Assembly: GCA_003249225.1 (NCBI GenBank)
Contig: QKJQ01000019.1
Coordinates: 80,832-144,831, forward strand
Direction of reading: 5' to 3'
Source: Clostridia bacterium
GTDB taxonomy: Bacteria; Bacillota; Clostridia; Lachnospirales; Lachnospiraceae
DNA: 64,000 nt
Shown here: positions 34,683 through 43,018 of the stretch, piece after piece
Layout: each line of letters begins with the position of its first letter
Numbering within the stretch: position 1 is the stretch's first letter
Translations under genes and position numbers: made by a program
Notes under the pieces: generated by a model
The model's input: only the letters and a program-made list of their open reading frames with translations
The model's database searches: none
Told to the model about the DNA's origin: nothing

Positions 34683-35234
34683 TTACAGGAACCATTCTAT
34701 TGCTTTCTTTGCAATCTGGTCCTGATACAAGCCAATGTCTGCTTTATCATTAATGCCACAAAAATACATACTGTCCGGCATCTCAATCTTCATATGACCA
34801 CACCAGTGTTTTATCGTATCAATGATATGTTCACACTCCATAGGTCTGGTTCCTGTCCGTAATGCAACTGCATAGCATACTTTTCCTGCTTTTAGTTTCC
34901 TGTGTTCCTGATTTGGATTGGTATCACTATAAGGCGTACAGCGATCTATGAATACCTTGAACTGTCCCGGTACATCAGCCCAGTAGGATGGTGCAACAAT
35001 CACAATTTTATCTGCTTGATCGATTCTGTCGATAATCTGCTGCATATCATCCTCCTGAATACAAGTACACGTCTCATAACAGCATTTTTCACCAAGACAA
35101 TAAGCTATATTGAAATCCCCCAGGCATAACATATCTACATTCACATCCGTTGAAATCTGCTCTTTCATTATTGCTAAAATCTCCTGGGTCGCGCCATTCT
35201 TCTTGGGACTGGCATTAAAAAGTAATACATTCAT
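34683..35234 (-). CDS. NADPH-dependent FMN reductase / flavodoxin-like protein
   Basis: A 183-residue flavoprotein with the family start M-N-V-L-L-F-N-A-S-P-K-K-N-G-A-T and the FMN loop A-P-S-Y-W-A-D-V-P-G-Q-F-K-V-F-I-D-R. Several cysteines (K-C-C-Y-E-T-C-T-C) in the position used for a cluster in iron-sulfur flavoproteins suggest redox chemistry, but the exact spacing is not canonical. ATG at 35234 with GGAGG upstream. The 269 bp between this gene and the one upstream on the map (34414-34682) show nothing. Confidence 0.82.
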   Translation of the reverse strand: MNVLLFNASPKKNGATQEILAIMKEQISTDVNVDMLCLGDFNIAYCLGEKCCYETCTCIQEDDMQQIIDRIDQADKIVIVAPSYWADVPGQFKVFIDRCTPYSDTNPNQEHRKLKAGKVCYAVALRTGTRPMECEHIIDTIKHWCGHMKIEMPDSMYFCGINDKADIGLYQDQIAKKAIEWFL

Positions 35235-35343
35235 AGAAAGGACCTCCATTGGCAGCTTCTCTTGCCTCAATCTTATCAATTATACGGCTTAACAATTCTG
35301 TCTTCTTGTTACCTTATGTCAAAGTACCCAAGGAACCTTTTTA

Positions 35344-35937
35344 TCAAGGCAGCAATATCTCTTCCAGTTCTTCAAAACTTTTTACTGAGATACCTTCATA
35401 TTCAACATTTCTGCTATTGAAAAGAATGGTTTTCATACCAAGGGATCCGGCCGCTTCCAGATTATATCTTCTGTCATCAATGTAAGTGCAGTCTTCTGCC
35501 AGACAGCCCAGCTTCTCCAGCGTGTACCTGAAGATGCGCTCATCCGGCTTCTTCATCTTAAGATCACCACTGACTGAGATTGCATCAAAATAACCATTCA
35601 TTTTGAACTTCTCTCGAAAATATGCGCTCCATTCACTTAGATCGTTCGATATCAGTGCAAGTTTTCCTGATTTTCTGCACTTACTTGCAAAATCATAAAA
35701 GGATTCATTGAGCTCAACAGAATCCAGATACACTTTCTCTGTCTCGGCGAGATCTCCCCGGAAGCCAATTCGTTCAAACACCTCAAGGGATGATAATTCT
35801 CCAAGGTCCGCCTTATTCCAGTGCTCATAAATATCTGCCGGTGTCAGAGAAGGAAAGGTCTTATTAACAAAAGCAAGAAATCCTTCCCCTGGGTCCTTCA
35901 GTATTACTCCATACATATCTAAAATTATTGCTTTCAT
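35344..35937 (-). CDS. HAD-superfamily hydrolase
   Basis: A 197-residue HAD-IA protein. Motif I is I-L-D-M-Y-G-V, with nucleophile D7; the usual second aspartate is a tyrosine, as in D-x-G/Y-type members. Motif II is L-I-S-N-D, the lysine lies in M-K-K-P-D, and motif IV is Y-I-D-D-R. It probably acts on a small phosphate ester. ATG with GGAG upstream. A 43-residue gene precedes it by 15 bp. Confidence 0.85.
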   Translation of the reverse strand: MKAIILDMYGVILKDPGEGFLAFVNKTFPSLTPADIYEHWNKADLGELSSLEVFERIGFRGDLAETEKVYLDSVELNESFYDFASKCRKSGKLALISNDLSEWSAYFREKFKMNGYFDAISVSGDLKMKKPDERIFRYTLEKLGCLAEDCTYIDDRRYNLEAAGSLGMKTILFNSRNVEYEGISVKSFEELEEILLP

Positions 35938-35952
35938 CGTAACTCCGTTCCT

Positions 35953-36084
35953 TTATACCGATTTTTTCACGGTTCTTTTTTCCATTGATTTTCCAACCAT
36001 CCTGTTAACTTTTGTTATAGGTACCTTTTTCTTTAGAACAAGCATCTTGTCAAAGACTACATGCTCTCTTTTTTTCTTGCCCAT
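35953..36084 (-). CDS. Small basic protein of unknown function
   Basis: A 43-residue, very basic peptide (M-G-K-K-K-R-E-H... ending K-R-T-V-K-K-S-V). The ATG at 36084 follows AGGAGGCAGGGG, a strong ribosome binding site, and the stop is 15 bp before the HAD start, so an operon is likely. A longer frame to 36177 adds an acidic Asp/Glu/Ser run without a ribosome binding site. I recognise no family. Confidence 0.45.
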   Translation of the reverse strand: MGKKKREHVVFDKMLVLKKKVPITKVNRMVGKSMEKRTVKKSV

Positions 36085-36275
36085 GTTTCCCCTGCCTCCT
36101 GTGCTGTTTCCATGCACATTGTAAAGGTGTGATGAATCTGTTTGATCTGATTCATCTGATTCATCTGTTTCTTCCATACTTTCTGATTGATTTTATCAGA
36201 TCCAAACACAGAATTTATCTTATTGTCTATGTATCTTACTTTTGTCTTACTGTTATTATCCTGCTCAATGTTACC

Positions 36276-36674
36276 TTATACCCGCTCAAAATCGTCTGGC
36301 GGTCTGTGCTGCGGGACTGAAAGATACCATCGAACACCGAATTTATCTGCAACTTCAGCAGCACAGGGACTCCATGGTAATTCACGAATTTCCATTGAAA
36401 TCTCACCTTCCCTTGCCAGACACGCAAAGGCATGCTGAAGCTCATCCCTATCCTTGCAGGTGATACCGATCTGAACTGGATTTCTTCTTGAGACAAGTTC
36501 CTTTGATTCAACAACAGAGAAAAAATAATTTCCATCTCTTGAAAGGTCCGAATGATAAAAGGATCCATCCTCGTTCAATACATGATATCCCAGCTCAACA
36601 CCAAACGCCTCCTTGTATAATTCAACTGCTTCTACACTGTTATTTACATACAGCCCAACACCGCCAAATTCCAT
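36276..36674 (-). CDS. VOC-family protein, PhnB-like
   Basis: A 132-residue VOC protein: Y-V-N-N-S-V-E-A-V-E-L-Y-K-E-A-F-G near the start and D-K-F-G-V-R-W-Y-L near the end, as in PhnB/3-demethylubiquinone-type members. Function unknown. ATG at 36674 with GAGGAGGAG upstream. Confidence 0.82.
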   Translation of the reverse strand: MEFGGVGLYVNNSVEAVELYKEAFGVELGYHVLNEDGSFYHSDLSRDGNYFFSVVESKELVSRRNPVQIGITCKDRDELQHAFACLAREGEISMEIRELPWSPCAAEVADKFGVRWYLSVPQHRPPDDFERV

Positions 36675-36832
36675 AACTCTCCTCCTCATTGCCTTTGTTT
36701 ATTGCTATCGTAAAATCTTTCTGTTATCTTTTTTTAGTTTCCAGATTTCTTAGCAATAATTTCTTTTGTTACTCTGTATCCATATTTTCTTATTATGTTT
36801 TACATTCAAACATTCCTTGTCAGCTGCCACCA

Positions 36833-37570
36833 CTATTCCAGCCCATACAGTTTATATGGATTTTTTTTAAGTTCCTGTTCATACAACCCAACTACATCCC
36901 ATATATCAAAAAACATGCATCGACATTCTCCGATCATACTAACCTGAATCATATCTCTTTCATATGCCATATCCTGGATTGTATACCATGCTTTCACAGG
37001 TGGCTCCCCTGTTTCAATGAGCCATTGATCTGCCGGATACATCTTTGATAGTTCTTTGGAGGGACTAAATATATCTTTTATGCGCTCTGGAAGGTTTGCT
37101 TCAACATAATGCATCGCTGTCAGACTGTAAATATCGACACCAAGCAAAAGTGCTTTCCCATTCTTTGAGATTAGGTACTGCAACCCATCTACCACTCTCT
37201 CTGCCTGTTTTCCCCATCCGGCAATACGGAATATTCCATCACCAACAATTACATCTTCCATACGACGAAAGGTATCTGCAATAAGCCCCATCGCACTTCT
37301 GTCATATTCCATTGGCAGTATTGCAATCTTTCGAAGAATTCCCAGCTGCCTGTCAGTCTCAGTTAAAGGGAGTTCCGGGCTAAGACGAAGTGCCGGCATA
37401 AAGATACTTCCTTCCAAACCTACCGTTTCCTGCAATGCCTGAATTACGGTTGCAGCTCCCCCCTCCACATAGCCAAAACTGCTAAGTGAACTGTGAACTT
37501 CAAGTTCCATACCCAGCTTTATTCCTAATTCTCGCAATCCATTTATAATCTGGTCTTTTGAAACAATCAT
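36833..37570 (-). CDS. AAC(3)-family aminoglycoside N-acetyltransferase-like protein
   Basis: A 245-residue Antibiotic_NAT family protein: E-V-H-S-S-L-S-S-F-G-Y-V-E-G-G-A near residues 23-38, G-S-I-F-M-P-A-L near 53-60 and L-L-G-V-D-I-Y-S-L-T-A-M-H-Y near 141-154. True AAC(3) enzymes acetylate the 3-amino group of aminoglycosides with acetyl-CoA. Some relatives, such as YokD, have other or unknown substrates, so resistance is a prediction. ATG with AGGTGG upstream. Confidence 0.82.
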   Translation of the reverse strand: MIVSKDQIINGLRELGIKLGMELEVHSSLSSFGYVEGGAATVIQALQETVGLEGSIFMPALRLSPELPLTETDRQLGILRKIAILPMEYDRSAMGLIADTFRRMEDVIVGDGIFRIAGWGKQAERVVDGLQYLISKNGKALLLGVDIYSLTAMHYVEANLPERIKDIFSPSKELSKMYPADQWLIETGEPPVKAWYTIQDMAYERDMIQVSMIGECRCMFFDIWDVVGLYEQELKKNPYKLYGLE

Positions 37571-37599
37571 CCTGCCACCTGTCCTGAGCCTTGTATTTT

Positions 37600-37944
37600 C
37601 TAAAGGATACTTCGAAATGTTATCAGATTTTGATCCGGGTCAAGAAAGCTCATATTCTTAGCCCCCCAGGGTCTTACTATCGGTGGATCCACAATAGTAA
37701 CACCAAGAAGTTTCAATCTTTCGTATTCTGCATCGACATCTGCGACTGTAAAAGCTATGCAGATATTATGAGGATTACTCATCCGGCTCACACCGTCATT
37801 ATAAATCGTTAACGTCGTTTCCTCACTTAGAATAAACTGATGTACGTTGTCATTGCTGCCATTCTCAATACCCAAAAGTTCTTTATAAAAATCTGCCAGC
37901 CTTACAACATCGCCAGTCATCAGGCATACCTCACCAACTTTCAT
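37600..37944 (-). CDS. VOC-family protein (glyoxalase/dioxygenase fold)
   Basis: A 114-residue VOC module: M-K-V-G-E-V-C-L-M-T-G-D-V-V-R-L-A-D-F-Y-K at the start and F-L-D-P-D-Q-N-L-I-T-F at the end. Short, so probably a dimer. Function unknown. ATG with GGGGAGGGG upstream; 29 bp before the AAC(3)-like gene, so perhaps co-transcribed. Confidence 0.83.
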   Translation of the reverse strand: MKVGEVCLMTGDVVRLADFYKELLGIENGSNDNVHQFILSEETTLTIYNDGVSRMSNPHNICIAFTVADVDAEYERLKLLGVTIVDPPIVRPWGAKNMSFLDPDQNLITFRSIL

Positions 37945-38066
37945 CGTTTCCCCTCCCCGCTTAACAATCTTCTCAATTCTGCTTTACATCTACTTTTATT
38001 CTGCTTTCTATTCTGGCACAGCTGCTCTATTCTAACACTTCCTTCGTAATCTCTTTTGGTTCTTTC

Positions 38067-39755
38067 CTAATCCATCGCTTCCTTCCACTCTTTCAGGAAC
38101 TGCTTTATGGACTGTTGTCGATGCCCTCGGTCTTTCCTTGTTGCTTTGCTGACCACCTCGTAAAGTGATTCCTGTAAAGGCCAGTGTTCCTTATCCCTTT
38201 CGTATTCACTAAACAAAGCGAAAGCCATTGCTCCTGCTGTATACACATTCGTTATCTCGTCAATTACAGCTCCTTTTTCAAGTTCCTCCGGGGACATAAA
38301 TCTGGAGCTCCCCCACATCCGACCCATCGAATTGATATATGGTTTCTTTCCAAACAGATCGATATCGCAGATCGTAGTTTTTCTATTCTCAAAGTCATAT
38401 AATATACTTCCGTCATACAAATCAATCGCGACATAATCTTTTTCATGCACAAGCACAAGAAAATCCAGTATGTCGTAAAATACTTTCATTCTTATGTCTG
38501 CCGGAAGGTTCCTGAATCTTTTATGTGCTGCCGGATACATTCGTCCCATACAGTCTCCATCGACCCATTGAAAAACCAATAAAAAACACCCGCCGATTTC
38601 TTTGGAATCAATCAGATGGATAAGATGGCTGCTTTCCAAATCGTTATACAAAGGTACCGTATCTTTCAATCTTTGAATGGCCTCCTCCACAGAACCGTCA
38701 TACCTTTCTGTGGGTGCTCCCGCGACTTTCAGAAAATACCTTTTCCCCTCTTTCATTGTTCCAAAACAAATGTTGCCGGAATCCTGATCATCAAATACCT
38801 TAAAAACACTTCCATATTCATGGATGAAATCAAAATTAAATTCTGATTTCATTTTATACTGCAACCCATCAATTTCCTGCAAAAAATAGCCCTCAAAATA
38901 CCAGGTCGGAATGGGGTTCCTCATAGCATCAAACCAGCAAAGAACATCCTTCGCCTGATTGACCATTGTCCTTACTTCACCTTCACCATACGGTATCGCC
39001 CAGGGAATGGAGGATAACATATTGCTGCTGATGTACAAAGCAAGCAACCTCCAGAATTCGTAGGGTACCTTATGATCAAAATATCCATTCACAAGTCCGG
39101 ACGCAAAGATCGGAGAAACTTTTGCGCACCAGACGATTCGGTTAAACTCCTCCCATGGATCTCCGTAATCATAGCGGTCAAAATCAATGATAATTAAACT
39201 TCCATCTTCCAGCATCATGTTTCCGATGTGGTAGTCTCCATGCTGAAAGCATTGAGGCCGATTCGAAAGCAGATACCTGTTTTCTTCTATATAAGCGATT
39301 ATTTTATCGGAATCTTCAAATTGGATAGGGCAGTCACGATACATTGCAATCTTCTTGTCTATCTTTTTATTGAAACGTTCTTTCCATCCCATTTGTTCTG
39401 CCGGCGCAGGAATTGAATGGATTCTTTTTAATATTCTTCCCGCCTCCAGTCCATAGACATACTGTTCTGAATCAGACAGATCAGGAATTACTTTTTCTGC
39501 CGATTCTCCCTTGATCCATGTCTGTAAAAGATAAGTCCCCTCCTCACAGCTTCCGAATTCAACAGGTCGGCACATTGGGATTTCCTTCTGCATCAGGATC
39601 TGCTGTATGCGAAACAGCTCTTTTTTGTTCTCGTACTTTTCATTTGGGGAGATTCGAAGCAAATAATCGGTTCCATCTTTTGTTACCTTGTATTTTTTAT
39701 CGCTGGACCATCCTTCAAGAATCGGTACCATTGCCGTGAAATTAAACTCTGTCAT
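38067..39755 (-). CDS. Fusion of APH-type kinase and protein-kinase-like domain
   Basis: A 562-residue protein with two kinase folds. Residues 1-285 are APH-like: catalytic loop F-Q-H-G-D-Y-H-I-G-N (D174, N179) and I-I-D-F-D. Residues 300-562 resemble a Ser/Thr protein kinase: F-L-K-V-A-G with a possible ATP lysine K343, A-I-D-L-Y-D-G-S-I (D445, with serine where asparagine is usual), C-D-I-D-L-F-G in the DFG position, and S-S-R-F-M-S-P-E-E like the APE segment. The second domain may be weakly active or regulatory. ATG with AGGAAAGG upstream. Confidence 0.75.
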   Translation of the reverse strand: MTEFNFTAMVPILEGWSSDKKYKVTKDGTDYLLRISPNEKYENKKELFRIQQILMQKEIPMCRPVEFGSCEEGTYLLQTWIKGESAEKVIPDLSDSEQYVYGLEAGRILKRIHSIPAPAEQMGWKERFNKKIDKKIAMYRDCPIQFEDSDKIIAYIEENRYLLSNRPQCFQHGDYHIGNMMLEDGSLIIIDFDRYDYGDPWEEFNRIVWCAKVSPIFASGLVNGYFDHKVPYEFWRLLALYISSNMLSSIPWAIPYGEGEVRTMVNQAKDVLCWFDAMRNPIPTWYFEGYFLQEIDGLQYKMKSEFNFDFIHEYGSVFKVFDDQDSGNICFGTMKEGKRYFLKVAGAPTERYDGSVEEAIQRLKDTVPLYNDLESSHLIHLIDSKEIGGCFLLVFQWVDGDCMGRMYPAAHKRFRNLPADIRMKVFYDILDFLVLVHEKDYVAIDLYDGSILYDFENRKTTICDIDLFGKKPYINSMGRMWGSSRFMSPEELEKGAVIDEITNVYTAGAMAFALFSEYERDKEHWPLQESLYEVVSKATRKDRGHRQQSIKQFLKEWKEAMD

Positions 39756-39804
39756 CGTTCTGCCTTTCCTGTAGTTTTGTTTCGATCAAGAAATACTATC
39801 CTAA

Positions 39805-40242
39805 TTAATTCGTGAACATACTTTTCATAAGAAAAATAACCAGAAGCAGTACGATGCACCAAACCAGTACAAATGGAATTGCATAATACCATTTTTTAGG
39901 TTTTCCGCCTTCCCATATTCCTGCTGCTTCTTTTCTGCATTCCTCCATTATTTCCGATGGAATGAGACGAATTGTCAAAGCGACAAGAGCCGGAAGCAAA
40001 AGGATGTCGTCAAGATATCCCAAGACCGGAATAAAATCAGGAATAAGATCGACCGGTGACAATGCATATACAATGGTCAGACCTGCGATCACTTTTGCCG
40101 GTATCGGTGTGTCCTTTCTTTTTAACGCAATAAATACAGCAGGTATATCTGTTTTAAGTTTTCGTGCCCGTTCTTTTAATCTGTTTTTCGTATTCGCCGT
40201 TCCCATACCTGCCGTTTCCTTTTCCATAAATAATCTTTTCAT
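39805..40242 (-). CDS. YkvA/DUF1232 membrane protein
   Basis: A 145-residue protein with the DUF1232 signature A-L-S-P-V-D-L-I-P-D-F-I-P-V-L-G-Y-L-D-D near residues 60-79 and a C-terminal hydrophobic helix (Y-A-I-P-F-V-L-V-W-C-I-V-L-L-L-V-I-F-L). Function unknown; some family members link to membrane stress. Start uncertain: the first ATG has only a weak GGTAAAG; an ATG at residue 13 with AAGGAAA upstream is possible. Confidence 0.78.
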   Translation of the reverse strand: MKRLFMEKETAGMGTANTKNRLKERARKLKTDIPAVFIALKRKDTPIPAKVIAGLTIVYALSPVDLIPDFIPVLGYLDDILLLPALVALTIRLIPSEIMEECRKEAAGIWEGGKPKKWYYAIPFVLVWCIVLLLVIFLMKSMFTN

Positions 40243-40890
40243 ACTTTACCAGTATATGTATAACTTTTTATTCGAACTATACCTTTATACACATTGTATC
40301 TTTATACGCATTGTACTTTTATTTACACATTATATCTTTATACGCATTGTACCTTTATTTACGCATTGTATCTTTATTTACTCATTGTATCTTTATTTAC
40401 TTACTGTATCTTTATTAATTGTATCTGTATAAGAACTGCATCTGCGTAAGTGCTACAACATTAACGATACTGTATCTTACTGAGTACTGTACTTTTACGT
40501 AATATCCGAATATACGCTGCATCTTACCGCGCATAACATCTTACGAGTCACTGCACGCCTATGAATATCCCGTATTTTTCATCCTATTTCATAGTATTTC
40601 TCTTTATTTCTTGTTTTATCCAATGCTAAACAACAAAAATCCAAAGCAAATGATATGCAAGGATACGCGGTCTATTGATGTCTTTGCATGTAAGTACAGA
40701 ATCCGGATAAACTCAGAAAAAGCTCAACCACGCAACTTTTTATAAAACAGTTCCACCGCTTATCCCCTGCTTTTCTATTCCTACAGAAGAATTCAACAGA
40801 TTTTTACTTTTCATTTTGATTATTCTACCACATGCAGAACATATGTTCAATACCTGTATTAAAAAATGAATCCTTTGACCTAAACAACTC
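40243..40890. other. 648-bp gene-free stretch with minisatellite
   Basis: It contains the tandem repeat at 40283-40424, then AT-rich sequence in which decayed GTATCTT-like units continue to about 40560. A minus-strand frame at 40740-41045 is out of frame with the kinase gene it overlaps, and I reject it. No promoter, terminator or RNA gene was recognised. Confidence 0.6.
40283..40424. repeat. 17/19-bp minisatellite, eight units
   Basis: Units of CTTTATACGCATTGTAC (17 bp) alternate with CTTTATTTACGCATTGTAT (19 bp). The last unit is shortened to 15 bp. Units differ by one to three bases. Non-coding on both strands as far as I can tell. Confidence 0.88.
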
Positions 40891-41829
40891 CTAAACTTTG
40901 TCCTTCCATCGTTCCAGCACCGGTTCAAACGTTTCCTGACACCACTTTGGCAGTCTTTTGCAGAACCATTCTTCTTTGTACCACAATTCATAGTGCAAGC
41001 CGATGCCAAGCAGAATCTGAAATGCAAAGTACAGCTTGATTTCATCTTTATTCAGCGAAACTTCCCCTTTTTCCTCATATCCTTTGATCATGCTGTCTCT
41101 TATCTTCTCCTCCTGTGTAAAACAATAGAAGCTTCCAAAATCAAGAAGAGGGGAACTAACACCGAACAAGGAAAAATCTATGGGAACAAGCCCCTGCCCG
41201 GTAAGAAGTACATTCGATAACGAAAGATCCGAATGCAGACATAGAAAATCTGGTTCTGCTTCCTTTAGTTTTGTTCTTATGCACGCTATGGTCTGTACTA
41301 TGATCTCGTAATATCGGCTCTCGATTGTTTCATTTCTTGGCGCATCCTCAAACATTTTAGAAAGTCTGTCACAAACAGCTTTATCGTAACGATAAGTATC
41401 ACAAGATGAAAATCCCTGCGCTGCCTTATGCATCGAACGCAGCATCACACCCAGCTGATATCCTGTCGTCTCGTTTAGATCCTCTTTTTCAAGTGTTCTG
41501 CCTGGAATCCAGGTGAGCACGGTTGCGGGTGTCTTGTCTTTCAGTATCGTTATAAATTCATTCTTCCTGTTCTTTACAGGCGTCTGAACATAGAGTCCAT
41601 TCTTTTTTAAATGAAGCAAAAACTCTGCTTCCGCATTATGAAGTCTGCAAGCATCAATCTCCTCATGCATGACCGATGTTGTAAAACCCTCTTTCGATCT
41701 GTGAATTCTAAGCAGATAACGGTCATCAATGTTGTATGTCATATTTTCATTATGTCGGATCAGCTCGCATTTCTCGTATTCTATCGCATACTGCTGCAAT
41801 GCCTCTTCCGCCAATTCCTGTCCTGTCAT
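40891..41829 (-). CDS. Aminoglycoside phosphotransferase-family kinase
   Basis: A 312-residue APH-fold kinase with catalytic loop L-C-L-H-S-D-L-S-L-S-N-V-L-L and metal motif P-I-D-F-S-L-F-G. The N-terminal region N-M-T-Y-N-I-D-D-R-Y-L-L-R-I-H resembles other phosphotransferases. Substrate not determinable; resistance is only one option. ATG at 41829 with AGGAGG upstream. It lies just downstream of the fab operon terminators. Confidence 0.82.
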   Translation of the reverse strand: MTGQELAEEALQQYAIEYEKCELIRHNENMTYNIDDRYLLRIHRSKEGFTTSVMHEEIDACRLHNAEAEFLLHLKKNGLYVQTPVKNRKNEFITILKDKTPATVLTWIPGRTLEKEDLNETTGYQLGVMLRSMHKAAQGFSSCDTYRYDKAVCDRLSKMFEDAPRNETIESRYYEIIVQTIACIRTKLKEAEPDFLCLHSDLSLSNVLLTGQGLVPIDFSLFGVSSPLLDFGSFYCFTQEEKIRDSMIKGYEEKGEVSLNKDEIKLYFAFQILLGIGLHYELWYKEEWFCKRLPKWCQETFEPVLERWKDKV

Positions 41830-42066
41830 ATTTTCCTCCTGTCGCCTTGTCAGATCATTCGTATATGGGAAGCCGGAGATCAAAACATTTTGGCTCCAGT
41901 GTTAGAAATATCGAATCGTCAGCAGTTTGAATTAAAACCTGTACCTGAAAAAGTCTGTCTTACTCCTTATTTGTGCAGAATGATTCTTATTATGCGCCTT
42001 CTTCTTGCTTCAATATTCGAAACAAAGTAATGTATGGCGATGATTCCATAATTTTACCATCGTCCT

Positions 42067-42145
42067 GAAAAAAAAGAAAGCTCAAAGAACTTTCTTTAAA
42101 AAAATAATACCGGACAGTCTGTAAATTGATCAGACCATCCAGTAT
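42067..42145 (-). terminator. Tandem terminators of the fatty-acid operon
   Basis: The first is a long stem at 42107-42145 (ATACTGGATGGTCTG pairing with CAGACTGTCCGGTAT) followed by TTATTTTTTT. The second, at 42073-42097, is AAAGAAAG/CTTTCTTT followed by eight T residues. Two in a row after degV suggest a strong operon end. Confidence 0.85.
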
Positions 42146-42164
42146 CTTTATACTAACTTTTTCG

Positions 42165-43007
42165 TTACGAAACCGTGAACAGAACACCAATCGTCCCCGG
42201 GCCACAGTGGCAGGATACAACGCAGCCTGCTTTTGTTTCATAAACCTCTTTAAAATTCATAAGACTTGAAATCTTGCGTTTTGCGATCTCAACAAGTCCT
42301 GCATTTGCATCCGTATGTGTAATGAACACACGATTTTTGTTGATTTTGGCGCGTTCTGAAAGTCTGTCATGCAGATATTCATCCATACAGCGTTCGAAAC
42401 TACCGATGTATTTCTTCGCTACCTGCAGTCGTCCGTTCTTTACTTCGATGCAGTAATGCTGATGAAGGATCTTTGCGCCAAGTGCTGAAACGAGAGAACA
42501 CCTTCCGCCTTTGTACATGTAATCCAGACGATCCAGCAGGAAGCTGGCCTCGACACGTTCTTTCAGATCTTCCAGTTCCCCGACGATTTCTTCGGCGTTC
42601 ATACCGCTTTCTGCCATCATAGCTGCTTCCATTACCAGATGCCCCTGTCCCGTCGAAAGATTCTGTGAATCAATGACATAGACATTCGGATAGGAGTTTG
42701 CCGCTGTTGAAGCATTCTGATAGCTGTAGGAAAAAGCAGAGCCAAGACTGATATGAATGACTGCATCATACATTGATACAAACCTGCCAAAGCGTTCCTC
42801 GTAATCTGTAACACCTGCCGCTGCAGTCGTACACAGACATTTGCAATTGTCAACATAGCGGAACAGATCTGCCGGCAATAAATCAATACCGTCTCGGAGC
42901 GCCTGTCCTTCCTTAACAACATACAAAGGTATAATAGAAATGTTATGGCGTTCCAACAGTTCACTCGATAGATCACATGTACTGTCTGCCGTTATCTTGA
43001 TTTTCAC
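42165..43007 (-). CDS. DegV-family fatty-acid-binding protein
   Basis: A 280-residue DegV protein: I-T-A-D-S-T-C-D-L-S at the start, the ligand-contact segment H-I-S-L-G-S-A-F-S-Y-S-Y-Q, then Y-V-I-D-S-Q-N-L-S-T-G-Q-G. DegV/FakB proteins hold fatty acids, and FakB presents them to the FakA kinase for incorporation into phospholipid. Here it is the last gene of the fab operon, 11 bp after accA, which links it to fatty-acid handling. GTG start with GGAGGG upstream. No fakA is in the window. Confidence 0.88.
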   Translation of the reverse strand: MKIKITADSTCDLSSELLERHNISIIPLYVVKEGQALRDGIDLLPADLFRYVDNCKCLCTTAAAGVTDYEERFGRFVSMYDAVIHISLGSAFSYSYQNASTAANSYPNVYVIDSQNLSTGQGHLVMEAAMMAESGMNAEEIVGELEDLKERVEASFLLDRLDYMYKGGRCSLVSALGAKILHQHYCIEVKNGRLQVAKKYIGSFERCMDEYLHDRLSERAKINKNRVFITHTDANAGLVEIAKRKISSLMNFKEVYETKAGCVVSCHCGPGTIGVLFTVS

Positions 43008-43018
43008 TGGCCGCCCTC

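Noticed and set aside
40283..40424. CRISPR array
   Set aside because: Units are contiguous and imperfect, with no spacers of constant length and no cas genes nearby.
40740..41045. 101-codon minus-strand frame
   Set aside because: Overlaps the APH-type kinase gene in another frame without supporting signals.
24992..41829. Integron cassette array
   Set aside because: Same-strand small genes suggested it, but I found no integrase and no attC-like paired sites between the genes; the leader repeats occur elsewhere too.
27930..41829. Confirmed aminoglycoside resistance
   Set aside because: APH-, AAC(3)- and ANT-like folds also act on other substrates; sequence alone does not show resistance.
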